Assembly: GCA_010672585.1 (NCBI GenBank)
Contig: JAAHGF010000029.1
Coordinates: 1-46,765, forward strand
DNA: 46,765 bases
Source: Okeania sp. SIO1I7
GTDB lineage: Bacteria; Cyanobacteriota; Cyanobacteriia; Cyanobacteriales; Microcoleaceae
Reading direction: 5' to 3'
Shown: one piece after another, positions 16,655 through 26,479 of the stretch
How the letters are laid out: every line of letters begins with the position of its first letter
Numbering within the stretch: the stretch's first letter is position 1
Program-made: the position numbers and the translations under genes
The notes under the pieces: model-generated
Seen by the model: only the letters and a program-made list of their open reading frames with translations
Told to the model about the DNA's origin: nothing
Databases searched by the model: none

Positions 16655-18444
16655 ATGCAATCTGATAATAGTAAACAGATAAAAAAAAAATATTGCTAGT
16701 AGAAAATGACCCTGCCATCCGAAGTGAATTTGCTAGTTTTTTAAAAGAATTGGGATATATTCTTGAAGTGGCAGAAGATGGTGATACTTGCCTAAAATTG
16801 CAAGAGATATTTAATCCCGATCTAATTATTTTAGATATAAATTTACCGAATAATAATAGTTATGATTTATCAGTTATTCTTAAAGAAAAGGTTCCAGATT
16901 TAATCATAATTATGGTGGCTACACCCTCAGATAAACTTGATAAAATAAGAGGATTTTGTGCTGGAGTAGATGATTATTTAACCAAACCATTTAATCTTAA
17001 TAAATTGAAAGCCAGTATAGAAGCTTTGTGCCAAATAAAAGAGCCTTTTAATTTCAAATTAAACCGTATTAAAAAACTTAATTCACTATTAGGAATAGAC
17101 TTCTCATACCTCATTAATCAGGGTGAAAAATTAGGCATTTTGAAAAATGAGGTTATTCTATCTGTTGAAGATGACTATGTAAATGCTCGTATGTTTTCAA
17201 AAGCTCTTATTAAGCGGGGTGGATATTGTACGTTGCATACAGAAAATGTGGACGAGTTACTACTTTTAGCCGAGTCAGGTATGATTGATATTATCTTAAT
17301 GGATGTTTCTCTAGCTCGTAGTGTTTACCAGGGTAAAGCTGTTGATGGGATTCAAATTACTCAAATGTTGAAATCTAATCCTAAAACTGCATTAATACCC
17401 GTGGTCTTAGTGACTGCTCATACAATGGTAGGCGATCAAGAATCTTTTTTGTTACAAAGTGGTGCCGATTGTTATATTAGTAAACCAGTAGTAGATTATC
17501 AACAATTTTTGAATGTAGTTAGGAGAGTTATTAATTCAGTTAAAAAAATAAATAATTCTGAGGAAGTTATAAATAATTTTGTAAATCGTCTAGATTATTA
17601 TAGTCAAACAAATGATGAACTTAAAGATGAACTTAAAAAGGCTCGAAATATAATTAAAGAGTTAGAGACAAAGGATGATGAAAATACAAAAAATCGGCTC
17701 CAATCTAGTGAATCAGATGCACTAGATTTAGTAGAAGAAAACTCTTCATCAGTTGAGGTCTCTAACCAACAAGATATTAGCGACCAAACACATGAAATAT
17801 ATAAAATAATTTGTGCTGATGTAGTTCATAGTCTGAAAGGAGAATTTCTAAATATTGGAGGATCTAACCAAGAAATTCGCTACTTATCTAATAACTCACC
17901 GGAAATTTTAGAGGAGTGTGAGCTGATTCAAAGAAGTCTTGAATATAGCCAAATTCGTCTACAAAAGTTGATGGATTATCTTAATATAGGTAAGCCACAG
18001 ATGGAAGCTGTTGAGATTGAGAAACTAATAGTTGAAGTTGAGTCTTTGTCTAGACACAGATTACCTTCAAATATAGATATGGAAGTCAAGATACAAGAAA
18101 ATATTAAGGGTAAAACTATTTTGGGAAATTCGGTTCAAATTAAGAGTATTTTGTTTGAATTAATCGGAAATTCTACAAAGGCATTATATAAACCGGATAG
18201 TAAAATCAAAATATTTGCCAGTTATGAAAATGATGGATTAATTACTTTATCTATTAAAGATAATGGCTCTGGTATCAGCGATGATTTAAAAAATAAACTC
18301 TTTAAAGAAGTTGTAGAAAGTAAAAATGGTTCTGGCATAGGATTATATCTAATTAATCGAATTATACATCAAATGGGAGGTGATTTAAAACTAGAATCTT
18401 CTGAAAAAGGAACTACTATTACTCTTTTATTTAATGAGAATTAA
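16655..18444 (+). CDS. REC-REC-histidine kinase (poly-A frame break at start)
   Basis: From the TTG at 16693 the frame gives 583 residues: a receiver domain (LVEND, phospho-acceptor Asp48 in LIILDINLP, KPF), a second receiver (SVEDD, Asp204 in IILMDVSLA, ISKP), a charged coiled coil, then a kinase core. The kinase has the phospho-acceptor segment DVVHSLKGEFLNIGG (His about 379), an N box (ELIGNSTKAL), and ATP-lid motifs DNGSGISDD and GSGIGLYLI. All key residues are present. The ATG at 16655 would add MQSDNSKQIKKKI, a proper start for a receiver domain, but it is one base out of frame: the run at 16681-16690 has ten A, and eleven would join the frames. The partner is probably the REC-STAND gene 173 bp downstream. 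Confidence 0.8.
16681..16690 (+). other. Homopolymer A10 at frame junction
   Basis: Ten A residues separate the ATG at 16655 from the receiver-domain frame. One extra A gives an uninterrupted reading frame; this is a slippage-prone site or a sequencing error. Confidence 0.75.
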
Positions 18445-18617
18445 ATTGATCGGGACTTACGCAGGGAAACTAAATATAGTAAGGACGAATGCCATTCGCC
18501 CCTACAAATGGTGCTTTAAAAGCCAATTGGCGTAATTCCTGTTGATAAAATATAGACAAATATGTAAATTAAAATCTAACTTTTTGACAAGTTTTTATTT
18601 TATTGGAATTATTAATT
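18445..18617. repeat. Gap with GGACTTACGCA / GGCGAATGCCATTCGCC miniature element
   Basis: GGGACTTACGCAGGG opens and GGCGTAATTCCTG closes an imperfect inverted element around GGACGAATGCCATTCGCCCC. Similar ends occur near 16540-16595 and 43960-44035. Confidence 0.5.
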
Positions 18618-20255
18618 ATGGTATTGAGAATATTAATTGTAGATGATAATAGAGATACCCTCAAAAGATATGTTAAATCTTTAAAACGTGGAATCAGATT
18701 AGAATCTTTGAATTTTGGTACATCACAGGATTTAGACTCTAAATCGCCCATAGAAATAGAGGAATGTGATTCAGTTATCGCAGCACTTAAAAAACTAAGA
18801 AATCAACCATTTGAAATTCTAATTGTTGATTTAAAAATTCCAGGTTCATCTGGGGAAGAAATGGGAGGATTAGAATTAATAGATGAGTCAGTAGACCTCG
18901 ATCCACTTCGTCCTATTATTGTGATAACTGGTTATGGAAATGTAGAATTAGCAAGGCGAACTTTCAACAAAGGTGTGTGTGATTTTATAGAAAAATCTGC
19001 TACAGCAGTTGAAGATTTAGTGTCAGCAGTTCAAAAAGCTATAGATACTCGTAACGAGAAAATCAGGCGAGTGGGAAACCCTTTTACACCAATGACTGGT
19101 TTAGAACCTACTGTTTTTGGCGGCAGAACAACAGAACTCCGATTTTTTGAAGATAAGCTCCATAGAGCAATTTATAGTAAATATCGAGAACACTTCCTGA
19201 TTCTTGGTGATTGGGGAATAGGGAAATCAACATTGCTGAGGGAATATAAAAAAATCTGTCAAAGTCGTGGGTATATTTCATGTATTGTTCCCATCGAACC
19301 TATTCAAGCAGATTCAAATTTACTGGATGTTGCTCGTATCATAGTAGAAGGTATTTTACACGATCTACCTTACCCTGTTGAGCGGTTTCAGAAAGTGCTT
19401 GAATTCTTAAGCGCTCTGGAAATTAATATACTGGGAACTGGTTTCAAAGTTGAGCGCAACAAGAATAACCAGAACATAATATCACCTAAAGCTTTTTTAA
19501 GAGACACTCTCACTAAACTATGGGAAGACATTAAAGATAAAACCGATGTATTTGTTATCCTGCTTGACGACCTAGAAAATTTGGCAGCAGTTCCAGAGAT
19601 TTTGATGACATTAAAATCAGCACTAACAGATTCACTCATGGAAACTAAAATTCTAGTAGGTTTGGCATCAACTTCTACAAATTGGGTAGAAATAACATCT
19701 GTTCAAAAACACCATCCCGTCTCTAGATACTTCTTGTCTAGAGTCGAATTGACTTCGTTAACTGAAAAAGAAGTTAAAGAAACCATCCGAGAATCTCTTG
19801 CTGGAACAGGAGTTTCATTCAGTCAAGAAGTCATGCAGAATATATTAAAATATTCTGGGGGACATCCATTCGAGATGCAATTACTCTGCTATCACCTTTT
19901 CAGTAATCATCTGTCAAGATATGTGAAAATTGACATTTGGGAAAAAGCTTTGCAAGCAACTGTCAGGGACGTGGGAAATGCTATTTTTGAGAAGTGGTGT
20001 TCTGACCTCAGTGTTGATGAGGCAAAAGTTCTGAGAGTGCTTGCTGAAAATGATAATTCTGTAACACTTGAAAAACTAACTGCTACTTTTGAGGTGGAAA
20101 ACCTAATGATTCCTATGAAGTATTCAGTTGAAGAAGTATTGAAAAGTCTTTTGCAACGAAAGCTGATTAGTAGAGACATTTATGGTAATTATGCAGTTAA
20201 GGATCGGATGTTTTGTACCTATTTAATTACTCACCTAAATTACCCGTTAATCTAG
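18618..20255 (+). CDS. Response regulator fused to a STAND/AAA-type NTPase
   Basis: The ATG at 18618 gives 545 residues, preferred over an in-frame TTG at 18603 because MVLRILIVDDNRD starts like other receiver proteins. Residues 1-150 are a receiver with a somewhat long loop: acidic VDD, phospho-acceptor Asp71 in ILIVDLKIPG, then VITGYG and an IEKSA variant of the KP motif. Residues about 175-420 are a P-loop NTPase: FGGRTTELRFFEDKL, Walker A GDWGIGKST (Lys203) and Walker B VFVILLDDLEN. A sensor-like LASTSTNW follows, then the GHPFEMQLLC motif typical of ORC/STAND-type ATPases, and a winged-helix-like C-terminus. There is no recognisable DNA-binding or enzymatic effector domain. It probably switches NTPase state on phosphorylation by the upstream kinase; its output is unknown. 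Confidence 0.8.
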   Translation: MVLRILIVDDNRDTLKRYVKSLKRGIRLESLNFGTSQDLDSKSPIEIEECDSVIAALKKLRNQPFEILIVDLKIPGSSGEEMGGLELIDESVDLDPLRPIIVITGYGNVELARRTFNKGVCDFIEKSATAVEDLVSAVQKAIDTRNEKIRRVGNPFTPMTGLEPTVFGGRTTELRFFEDKLHRAIYSKYREHFLILGDWGIGKSTLLREYKKICQSRGYISCIVPIEPIQADSNLLDVARIIVEGILHDLPYPVERFQKVLEFLSALEINILGTGFKVERNKNNQNIISPKAFLRDTLTKLWEDIKDKTDVFVILLDDLENLAAVPEILMTLKSALTDSLMETKILVGLASTSTNWVEITSVQKHHPVSRYFLSRVELTSLTEKEVKETIRESLAGTGVSFSQEVMQNILKYSGGHPFEMQLLCYHLFSNHLSRYVKIDIWEKALQATVRDVGNAIFEKWCSDLSVDEAKVLRVLAENDNSVTLEKLTATFEVENLMIPMKYSVEEVLKSLLQRKLISRDIYGNYAVKDRMFCTYLITHLNYPLI

Positions 20256-20643
20256 TGGAAGATGGGGGAAATATCTACCGCCATATAAGTAAAATTTTTC
20301 CTTTTCTTAAAGCTTCTTCCTTCTTCCTTCTTCCTTCTTCCTTGCCTTCTCTATACAAGACCGATGCTACCGGACATGATATTACGCACTCGCTTTTAAA
20401 TGCATGACTTTTAACTTCAGCGTAGCGGTGCTAGAGGGTTGTCAAGTTATTTTCAAACAACAGTTGATATCATATCCGTTAGTATAGTCCCGTGTAAACC
20501 TAAGAGTGAATATCTACAGGAAGTTTAGATTTTTCTTGCTCAATAGTCTTCTTCCTTCTTCCCTCTTCCTTCTTCCTTCTTCCTTCTTCCTTCTTCCTTC
20601 TTCCTTACCTTCGCTATACAATACCGATGCTACCGGACATGAT
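20256..20643. other. Intergenic region with duplicated heptamer-plus-GATGCTACCGGA unit
   Basis: Two copies of one composite lie here: TTCTTCC runs (about 20316-20342 and 20539-20606), each followed by CTTCxCTATACAA-ACCGATGCTACCGGACATGATAT. The second ends directly at the permease ATG. Frames open through this region are translations of the repeat (LLPSSFFLLPSS). Confidence 0.75.
20539..20606 (+). repeat. TTCTTCC heptamer run upstream of ABC permease
   Basis: About nine TTCTTCC-like units. They extend the open frame of the permease upstream, but the resulting residues are repeat translation and not part of the protein. Confidence 0.85.
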
Positions 20644-21444
20644 ATGATGATTAAATCCGATAAATTTGATAAAAATATATTCAAACTAATTCAAGTTATT
20701 TTACCTGAATTAATCGGTTTTCTAGGATTTATAACTATATGGCAAATACTAGCAATGCACTATAGTTCAATTATTCTACCTTCTCCTCTAGAAACTCTAG
20801 TTGCTCTGAAAAACTTGGCAACGGCAAATAAATTAACTTTGGCTATTTTAACTACTACTTTAAATGCCATTAGTGGTTTCACAATAGCAACATTAATTGG
20901 CAGTTTCCTCGGAATAATAGCTGGTATAAAACCTTTGATTAGTCGAGCGGTCAGACCTCTAATTACTGCTTTGCAAGGAGTACCACCTATTGCTTGGATT
21001 GTAATTGCATTACTTTGGTTTGGCACTGGTAATTCTACTTCAATATTTACCGTTGCTGTTGCTACTTTACCAATTATTTTTATTGGCGCTGTGGAAGGTG
21101 TGAGAAATATCAATTCACAGCTAATCGAAATGGCTTTTACTTTTAAAATCCCCATCAAAAATTTATTATTAGACTTATATTATCCACATTTATTATCAAG
21201 TTTATTTCCTTCAATAACATCTGGATTAGGATTAGCTTGGCGAGTGGCAATAATGTCTGAATTATTATCATCAGAAACAGGTATTGGTGCAGAAATGAAT
21301 CTAGCTAGAATTAATCTCGATACAGCGGAAGTAATGGCATGGGTGGTTGTAACAGTGGTATTAATTTTGATATCTGAATATTTAGTTATTCGCCCTATCC
21401 GTAGATTTTTAGAACCTTGGAATTATGGTGAAAAAAATAAGTAG
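20644..21444 (+). CDS. ABC transporter permease (NitT/TauT/SsuC type)
   Basis: The protein of about 266 residues starts at one of two adjacent ATGs (20644, 20647); the frame is open further upstream only through heptamer repeat. There are six hydrophobic segments, starting LPELIGFLGFITIWQILAMH. The membrane-permease signature TLPIIFIGAVEGVRNIN and the EAA-like loop (EMAFTFKIPIKNLLLDLYYP) that contacts the ATPase are present. It belongs to the permeases of nitrate, taurine and alkanesulfonate importers; the true substrate is not readable. Its ATPase (24211) and binding protein (25463) lie 2.8 and 4.0 kb downstream, separated by an opposing chromate transporter gene, so the original operon appears to have been split. 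Confidence 0.85.
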   Translation: MMIKSDKFDKNIFKLIQVILPELIGFLGFITIWQILAMHYSSIILPSPLETLVALKNLATANKLTLAILTTTLNAISGFTIATLIGSFLGIIAGIKPLISRAVRPLITALQGVPPIAWIVIALLWFGTGNSTSIFTVAVATLPIIFIGAVEGVRNINSQLIEMAFTFKIPIKNLLLDLYYPHLLSSLFPSITSGLGLAWRVAIMSELLSSETGIGAEMNLARINLDTAEVMAWVVVTVVLILISEYLVIRPIRRFLEPWNYGEKNK

Positions 21445-22174
21445 GGAAGGAGTCAGGAGACAGGAGACAGGAGTCAGGAGGGAATAAAGAAGGAAGAAGG
21501 AAGAAGGAAGAAGGAAGAAGGAAGAAGGAAGAAGGAAGAAACAAAAGTAAAGATAATTTCAGCAGGGAAGAAAGAAGGAAGAAGAAAGAAGGAAGAAGGA
21601 AGAAACAAAAGTAAAGATAATTTCAGTATTTATAAAGGGAATTATTTAAAGAAGGAGTCAGGAGACAGGAGTCAGGAGGGAAGAAAGAAGAAAGAAGGAA
21701 GAAAAAAAGTACAGATAATTTCAGTATTTATAAAGAGAATTATTTTTGACAAAAAACCTATTTTGGCAATTTTATTCAGAGTTTTTTTGTAAGCATTTCC
21801 TGTGGAATGCTGCGCAAACAGCTATGAGCTATAAGCTATCAGCTTTTTAATGAATGAAATAAAAATTCGTTTAACCTATACTACATTTTTCACCTATAAA
21901 TTTAAGCATAAGAAAGACTTGTTTTGAGTTTTTAACTCATACAATTCAAGGGAATGAAGCGTCAGCATTCAGCTATTAGCTGTCAGCTCTCAGCTCTGAT
22001 AAGGGGGTTTAAATGAATATAGACTGTTTCAGCAAGCTTTGATAGTAAGTATGGCTCAATTAGTAAAGCTTTTATCTAAAACTAAAAGCAATAGCTGATG
22101 GCTGATAGCTGACCGCTGAATGCTTACAATGAAGCTGACCGCTGATTGCTGAATTGCTAAACGCTTTTTAACAA
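21445..22174. other. Purine-rich repeat region between convergent genes
   Basis: CAGGAGTCAGGAG and GGAAGAA runs fill 21446-21700 with a directly repeated ACAAAAGTAAAGATAATTTC-AG block (about 21541, 21605 and related 21710). Farther right are GCTATCAGCTTT/GCTGATAGCTGA heptamer runs and a CCTGTGGAATGCTGCGCAAA piece (about 21800). No gene is visible; the genes on both sides end here. Confidence 0.75.
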
Positions 22175-23368
22175 TTAAAATCTGAAGAGTATCCAACCAG
22201 AAATAGCACCTAAAAAAATCATCAAAATAATATTTAGTTTCCAACGAAAATTTATCAGACAAGCACATAGAGCAATCAACAAAGTTTGCCAATTAATAAG
22301 TGTCGATCTAGATAATGTCAGAAAAGCAGATGCCATTAAAGCAATAGAAGTAACATTAATTGCATCAAGTAATTCACAAGTCCAGCGAAAATTACGCATT
22401 TGTGGTAGCAAAGAATTGAGTGCAGCACTAAACAAAAATGCAGGTAATAAAATTGAAATAGTTCCTACTATTGCCCCTGGTAATCCTAATAATAAATAGC
22501 CGATAAAAGTGACGCTGGAAATCAAAGGTCCTGGTGTGATTTGTCCGATAGCAATAGCATCCAACAATTGTTGCTGAGTTAACCAATGAAACTGATCTAC
22601 TAAATCTTGTAGGAAGGCAATTAATACATAACCACTGCCATATAATAAACTGCCTACCTTGAGGCAAAAACTACTGAATTTCCATAGAGAAATCTCGGAT
22701 GTTGTCAGGATATCAATTAATAAAAATACTCCCAGGAGTATCAATAAGATTATCAGTGTTTTTGGTAATCGAATTCTAGAATTTTCCGAAGGTTTATTGA
22801 CCAGAGTTTTAGTAGTAAATTCCCCATAAAAATGAAGCCAAAACATACCCAAAAATCCCCCAAGAAGAATAACAATTATGTTATTTAATCCCAAGATTGA
22901 TGCTGGTATTACAAAGATGACAATTACTGCCAAACTCCAGTGTTTTATTGCTGTTTTGCCCAACTTATAGACAGGCAGTAAAATTAAGGATAGAACAACT
23001 GGTTTAATCCCATCTAGAAAAGGTCTAACTTCAGCAAGTGAGGCAAATTCATTGTAGAGAATAGCCAAAGCAATTGCAATTAGAGCTGATGGGAAAACTA
23101 AACAAAGACCAGCAATAGCAAATCCCCACCATCCACTTTGCAAATAACCAACATGAGTAGCAATTTCCACAGTATTTGGTCCAGGGAGCAGGTTAGTAGC
23201 ACCAAAAAAGTCGATAAATTGGTCTTGAGTAAGCCATTTTCGCTTATCAGTAACTTCAGATTTAATCATAGCAATAATGGCTGGCATACCACCAAAACCG
23301 ATACTACCTACTTTGAGAAAAACACTTGCTAGTTCGAGGAGTCGTTGCAATTTTTCTTTGCTAATCAA
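22175..23368 (-). CDS. Chromate transporter ChrA family
   Basis: The 397-residue membrane protein is built from two homologous CHR halves. The N-terminal half has FLKVGSIGFGGMPAIIAMI and FFGATNLLPGPNTVEIATHVG near residues 17-70. The C-terminal half repeats the pattern as FCLKVGSLLYGSGYVLIAFL and AIAIGQITPGPLISSVTFIG. The (L/I)xPGP motif in both halves and about ten to twelve hydrophobic segments define the long-chain CHR family, which exports chromate in exchange for protons or sulfate-like ions. Length is standard. It lies on the opposite strand between parts of an oxyanion-type ABC importer, which may be chance insertion or a link through sulfate-like substrates. Export of chromate is inferred from family only. 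Confidence 0.88.
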   Translation of the reverse strand: MISKEKLQRLLELASVFLKVGSIGFGGMPAIIAMIKSEVTDKRKWLTQDQFIDFFGATNLLPGPNTVEIATHVGYLQSGWWGFAIAGLCLVFPSALIAIALAILYNEFASLAEVRPFLDGIKPVVLSLILLPVYKLGKTAIKHWSLAVIVIFVIPASILGLNNIIVILLGGFLGMFWLHFYGEFTTKTLVNKPSENSRIRLPKTLIILLILLGVFLLIDILTTSEISLWKFSSFCLKVGSLLYGSGYVLIAFLQDLVDQFHWLTQQQLLDAIAIGQITPGPLISSVTFIGYLLLGLPGAIVGTISILLPAFLFSAALNSLLPQMRNFRWTCELLDAINVTSIALMASAFLTLSRSTLINWQTLLIALCACLINFRWKLNIILMIFLGAISGWILFRF

Positions 23369-24210
23369 TGACTTTTATCCTTAACTAATTTTCTAAGTTA
23401 TTACTATATAAACATCTCTTAAAATAGTTGAATACCTATTATAATTATTTTTTAATGAGCCTTAATTTATAATATATTTTATTTTGATATTTTAAGGAGT
23501 AAATTTTGCAATTAATTACCGTATTTTTAAACTAATTAATAAATTAGTTGCTCAGTTAACCAAGGCGTTTTTAGCTGGATATTTTCAGAGTTATTTTCTA
23601 TTACAACTTGTTTGACTTGTGCCAAATAATTTACTTACTGAAAAATTAAGGTTTAAAGTCTCTGCTGAGTCAATCCTCTTCTTTTCCAGGAAAAGTAATT
23701 ATTAATTATTAATTATTAATTATTAATTATTAATTATTGAACATAGCTATTTTGAGAATGTCTATCGTACATTCATAGATATTTTTTTCAGTGTTATTAG
23801 TAGTAATAATTATATATTTATTTGCATAAGTCAAGTAGTTTTTTGGAAATTTTAAAATAAATGTTAAGAGCTTCCAAATTCACTAAGTGACAGGACTATA
23901 GCAACTTTGACGGCTTGTCTTTTGACAGAGTAAAACCTATTACTTATGATACTAAGCGCCATTATATTAGGAGCTAAAAAAATAATTCATTAGAAAATAA
24001 AATCTAGAAATTTAATAAATAAGCATCCAAAATACCACTAAACCAAGAGTTAAAAATTATTCCTATAGTTAGTAAATATCTTTTCCCTTATAGGCTTAAT
24101 ACCCCACCGTCTACACGGTGCTTAAAATTATTTGGGGTTAGAATCCCCATAGAATTTTCCCTTCTGCCTCCTGCCTTCTGCCTCCTGCCTTCTGCCTTTT
24201 TAAAGCTAAT
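23369..24210. other. Intergenic region, promoter side of two divergent genes
   Basis: It contains a partial 135-bp-family copy ending in ATTAATTATT runs (about 23650-23740) and a hairpin repeat copy (24089-24151). A CTGCCTCCTGCCTT heptamer run (24165-24200) ends 10 bp before the ATPase ATG. The remaining AT-rich DNA shows no gene. Confidence 0.65.
24089..24151 (+). repeat. Hairpin repeat (CACCGTCTACACGGTG family)
   Basis: CTTAATACCCCACCGTCTAC-ACGGTGCTTAAAATT, then GGGGTTAGAATCCCC. Two hairpins: CACCGT-CTAC-ACGGTG and GGGG-TTAGAAT-CCCC. Other copies: 9796 (in CPBP), 26846, 31611 (inverted), 32731 (in PatG-like gene) and 41560 (inverted). It often stands next to a heptamer run. Confidence 0.75.
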
Positions 24211-24960
24211 ATGATTGTCTTAGAAAACATTCACCATAAATACAGCAACCTCACGGTACTTAATAATATTAATATTCACCTAAAACCAGGTAAAATATTA
24301 TGCTTAACCGGACCTTCTGGTTGCGGAAAAACTACTCTTTTACAAATCATAGCAGGCATAATTAAACCAACTTCAGGTAAGGTAAAAAATCAATTTGTAC
24401 AGACAAGTTATGTTTTCCAAGAAGCAAGACTACTTCCCTGGTTTACTACTTTAGAAAACATTGCTTTTGGTTTAAAAGCAAAAAGAATAACAAAAAAACA
24501 ACGTCAAAAAATAGCGATCGCTCTAGCTCAACAATTAGGTATTAACGAAGCAGCTAACCAATACCCACATCAACTTAGTGGTGGAATGCAGCAGCGAGTT
24601 GCTTTGGGGAGAGCATTAGCAGTACAACCCGATCTACTTTTGCTAGATGAGCCTTTTAGTGCTTTAGATATTGGTAGAAAACGCGATTTTCAGAGGCTAT
24701 TGTTAAAGTTTTTGAGCGAACGTAATATGGCAGCTATTTTAGTTTCCCATGACTTAGCAGAAGCAGTCCTAGTAGCAGACAACTTGATTATTTTATCACC
24801 TTCTCCTAGTAAAATTGTCTATGAGTGGCAACCCGATAGACCGTCAACAGCAAGAGATGAAGCATACATTTACAAAACACTTTCTCAACTTTTGATGATT
24901 CCAGAAGTAGCCACTTGTTTCCGACTATCAACTGGGTTATTTGTTGGTTCTAGCAGTTAG
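24211..24960 (+). CDS. ABC transporter ATP-binding protein (NitT/TauT/SsuB type)
   Basis: The 249-residue cytoplasmic subunit has every nucleotide-binding motif: Walker A GPSGCGKTT (residues about 34-42), Q-loop YVFQEARLLPW, signature LSGGMQQRVALGRAL, Walker B LLLLDEPFSALD and H-loop ILVSHDLAEAV. The QEARLLPW element and short length are typical of ATPases for nitrate, sulfonate and taurine importers. It should pair with the permease at 20644 and the binding protein at 25463. The ATG is preceded by a repeat run rather than a clear ribosome site. Confidence 0.9.
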   Translation: MIVLENIHHKYSNLTVLNNINIHLKPGKILCLTGPSGCGKTTLLQIIAGIIKPTSGKVKNQFVQTSYVFQEARLLPWFTTLENIAFGLKAKRITKKQRQKIAIALAQQLGINEAANQYPHQLSGGMQQRVALGRALAVQPDLLLLDEPFSALDIGRKRDFQRLLLKFLSERNMAAILVSHDLAEAVLVADNLIILSPSPSKIVYEWQPDRPSTARDEAYIYKTLSQLLMIPEVATCFRLSTGLFVGSSS

Positions 24961-25462
24961 TTGATAAGCATTCAGCCGTCAGCCATCAGCTATCAGCTAG
25001 TAAGTATCAGCTATGAGTTATTAGCTCATTATCAGCTCAAAAGAGGAATTAGTCTCCGAGGAGAATTAAAACTTATAAAAAAAATGTCTTTAGCTAACCT
25101 TAGTAATTTCTTGAATATGTTCAAAAGCTGATAGCTGTTTGCGCAGCATTCCGTAGGAAATGCTAATAGCTGAATGCTTACATCAGCTATTGCTTTTAGT
25201 TTAGGAGCAAAGCTTTATTAATTGTCTTACTACAAAAGTGACCTCCCTTGCTCTTAAAGTCAGTTATTAATTTAAACACTTTCCTGAAGGAGATATTCTT
25301 GTTGTTGTTAACGCAGTTCCTCTGGAAGAGGCTAGCTGACTGCTTACGTTAGTCGCCTACTTTTTTTGATTCTAATTTTACCGAATAATTAAGGTTTAAA
25401 GCCTCTTCTTTTCAAGGAGAGGAAATTATTAATTATTAATTATTAATTATTAATTATTAAGA
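24961..25462. other. Repeat-filled gap inside the ABC transporter locus
   Basis: TCAGCTATCAGCT heptamers surround a TGTTTGCGCAGCATTCCGTA-GGAAATGC insertion (about 25137-25165). At the right, a partial 135-bp copy (25388-25425) ends in TTATTAATTA repeats that stop at the ATG of the binding-protein gene. No gene is visible. Confidence 0.7.
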
Positions 25463-26479
25463 ATGCTTAATCAAAAACGTCGTCAATTTTTACAATTAAT
25501 ATTAGCTACTACTGGTTTAACATTTACTACTAATTTATCTGAGGGAAAAGCAGAAAAAATTATTGCTCAGTCTGAAGAAAAACTGGCAAACTTAGCCATT
25601 GGTGGCTCTCCAATTATGATTACAATTCTGCTAGCCTATTTAGCAGAACAAAGTTCAATTAAAAACTTAGTAGAAACAGTAGACTTCCGTATTTGGAAAA
25701 CTCACGACCAACTCCGAGCAGATGCTGTTTCTGGAAAGCTACAAGTATCAGCAACTCCCACATCCCTTGCAGCAAATCTATATCAAAGAAAAGTGCCAAT
25801 AAAATTACTTAATGTACTGGTTTGGGGAGTGTTAAATATTTGGTCTAGCCAAAATATCCGCAGTTTTGAAGATTTAAAAAACAAAACATTACTAATAGCT
25901 TTCCGGGGCGGTTTGCCTGCTCAATTATTCTTTTATTTAGCCAAAGAAAATGGATTAGACCCAGAGAAAGATTTAAAAATTCAATACACCACAGACTTTG
26001 CTCAAGCAGTGCAATTATTATTAGCTGGTCGTGGTGATGCAGCTCTTTTATCTGAACCTGCGGGTACTGGTGCTGAACTTCGCGGTCAACAACAAGGATT
26101 AGATATAAAACTGGCGATTAATTTACAAGAAGAATGGGGAAAAGTGACAGGTAGAGCGCCTCGTTTTCCCCAAGCAGGAACTTTAGCTTTAACTTCTTTA
26201 ATTGATAAATATCCCGATATAATTCAGACTATTCAAAATGGATTAGTTGAAGCGGTAAATTGGTCTCAAAAAAATCCTGATGATGCTGCTGCTTTAGGAG
26301 CAAAATATCTAGGTTTGAAAGCTCCTGTTATTAAAAAATCTCTGGGATATACACCATTAGAAATGGTGAGTGCGAAAGATGCAAAAGAGGATTTAGAGTT
26401 TTGGTATTCTCGTTTATTGGAGCAAAATCCTAAACTTTTTGGTGGAAGTTTGCCCGATGATGAATTTTATTATGGATAG
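25463..26479 (+). CDS. ABC transporter substrate-binding protein (SsuA/NMT1-like)
   Basis: The 338-residue protein starts MLNQKRRQFLQLILATTGLTF, a twin-arginine-like basic start followed by a short hydrophobic segment, so it is exported. The mature part has the periplasmic binding-protein pattern of the NMT1/ThiY/SsuA group: LAIGGSPIMITILLAYLAE, IWKTHDQLRADAVSGKLQV, LKNKTLLIAFRGGLPAQLFF and RGDAALLSEPAGTGAELRG. Such proteins bind sulfonates, nitrate, pyrimidine precursors or related small molecules; the ligand is not predictable here. It follows the ATPase by 502 bp of repeats in the same direction and completes an importer with the permease at 20644. Confidence 0.85.
   Translation: MLNQKRRQFLQLILATTGLTFTTNLSEGKAEKIIAQSEEKLANLAIGGSPIMITILLAYLAEQSSIKNLVETVDFRIWKTHDQLRADAVSGKLQVSATPTSLAANLYQRKVPIKLLNVLVWGVLNIWSSQNIRSFEDLKNKTLLIAFRGGLPAQLFFYLAKENGLDPEKDLKIQYTTDFAQAVQLLLAGRGDAALLSEPAGTGAELRGQQQGLDIKLAINLQEEWGKVTGRAPRFPQAGTLALTSLIDKYPDIIQTIQNGLVEAVNWSQKNPDDAAALGAKYLGLKAPVIKKSLGYTPLEMVSAKDAKEDLEFWYSRLLEQNPKLFGGSLPDDEFYYG

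Noticed and set aside
20213-20407. Open frame overlapping the end of the REC-STAND gene
   Set aside because: It reads through TTCTTCC repeats (FFLLPSSLPS) and has no independent start signal.
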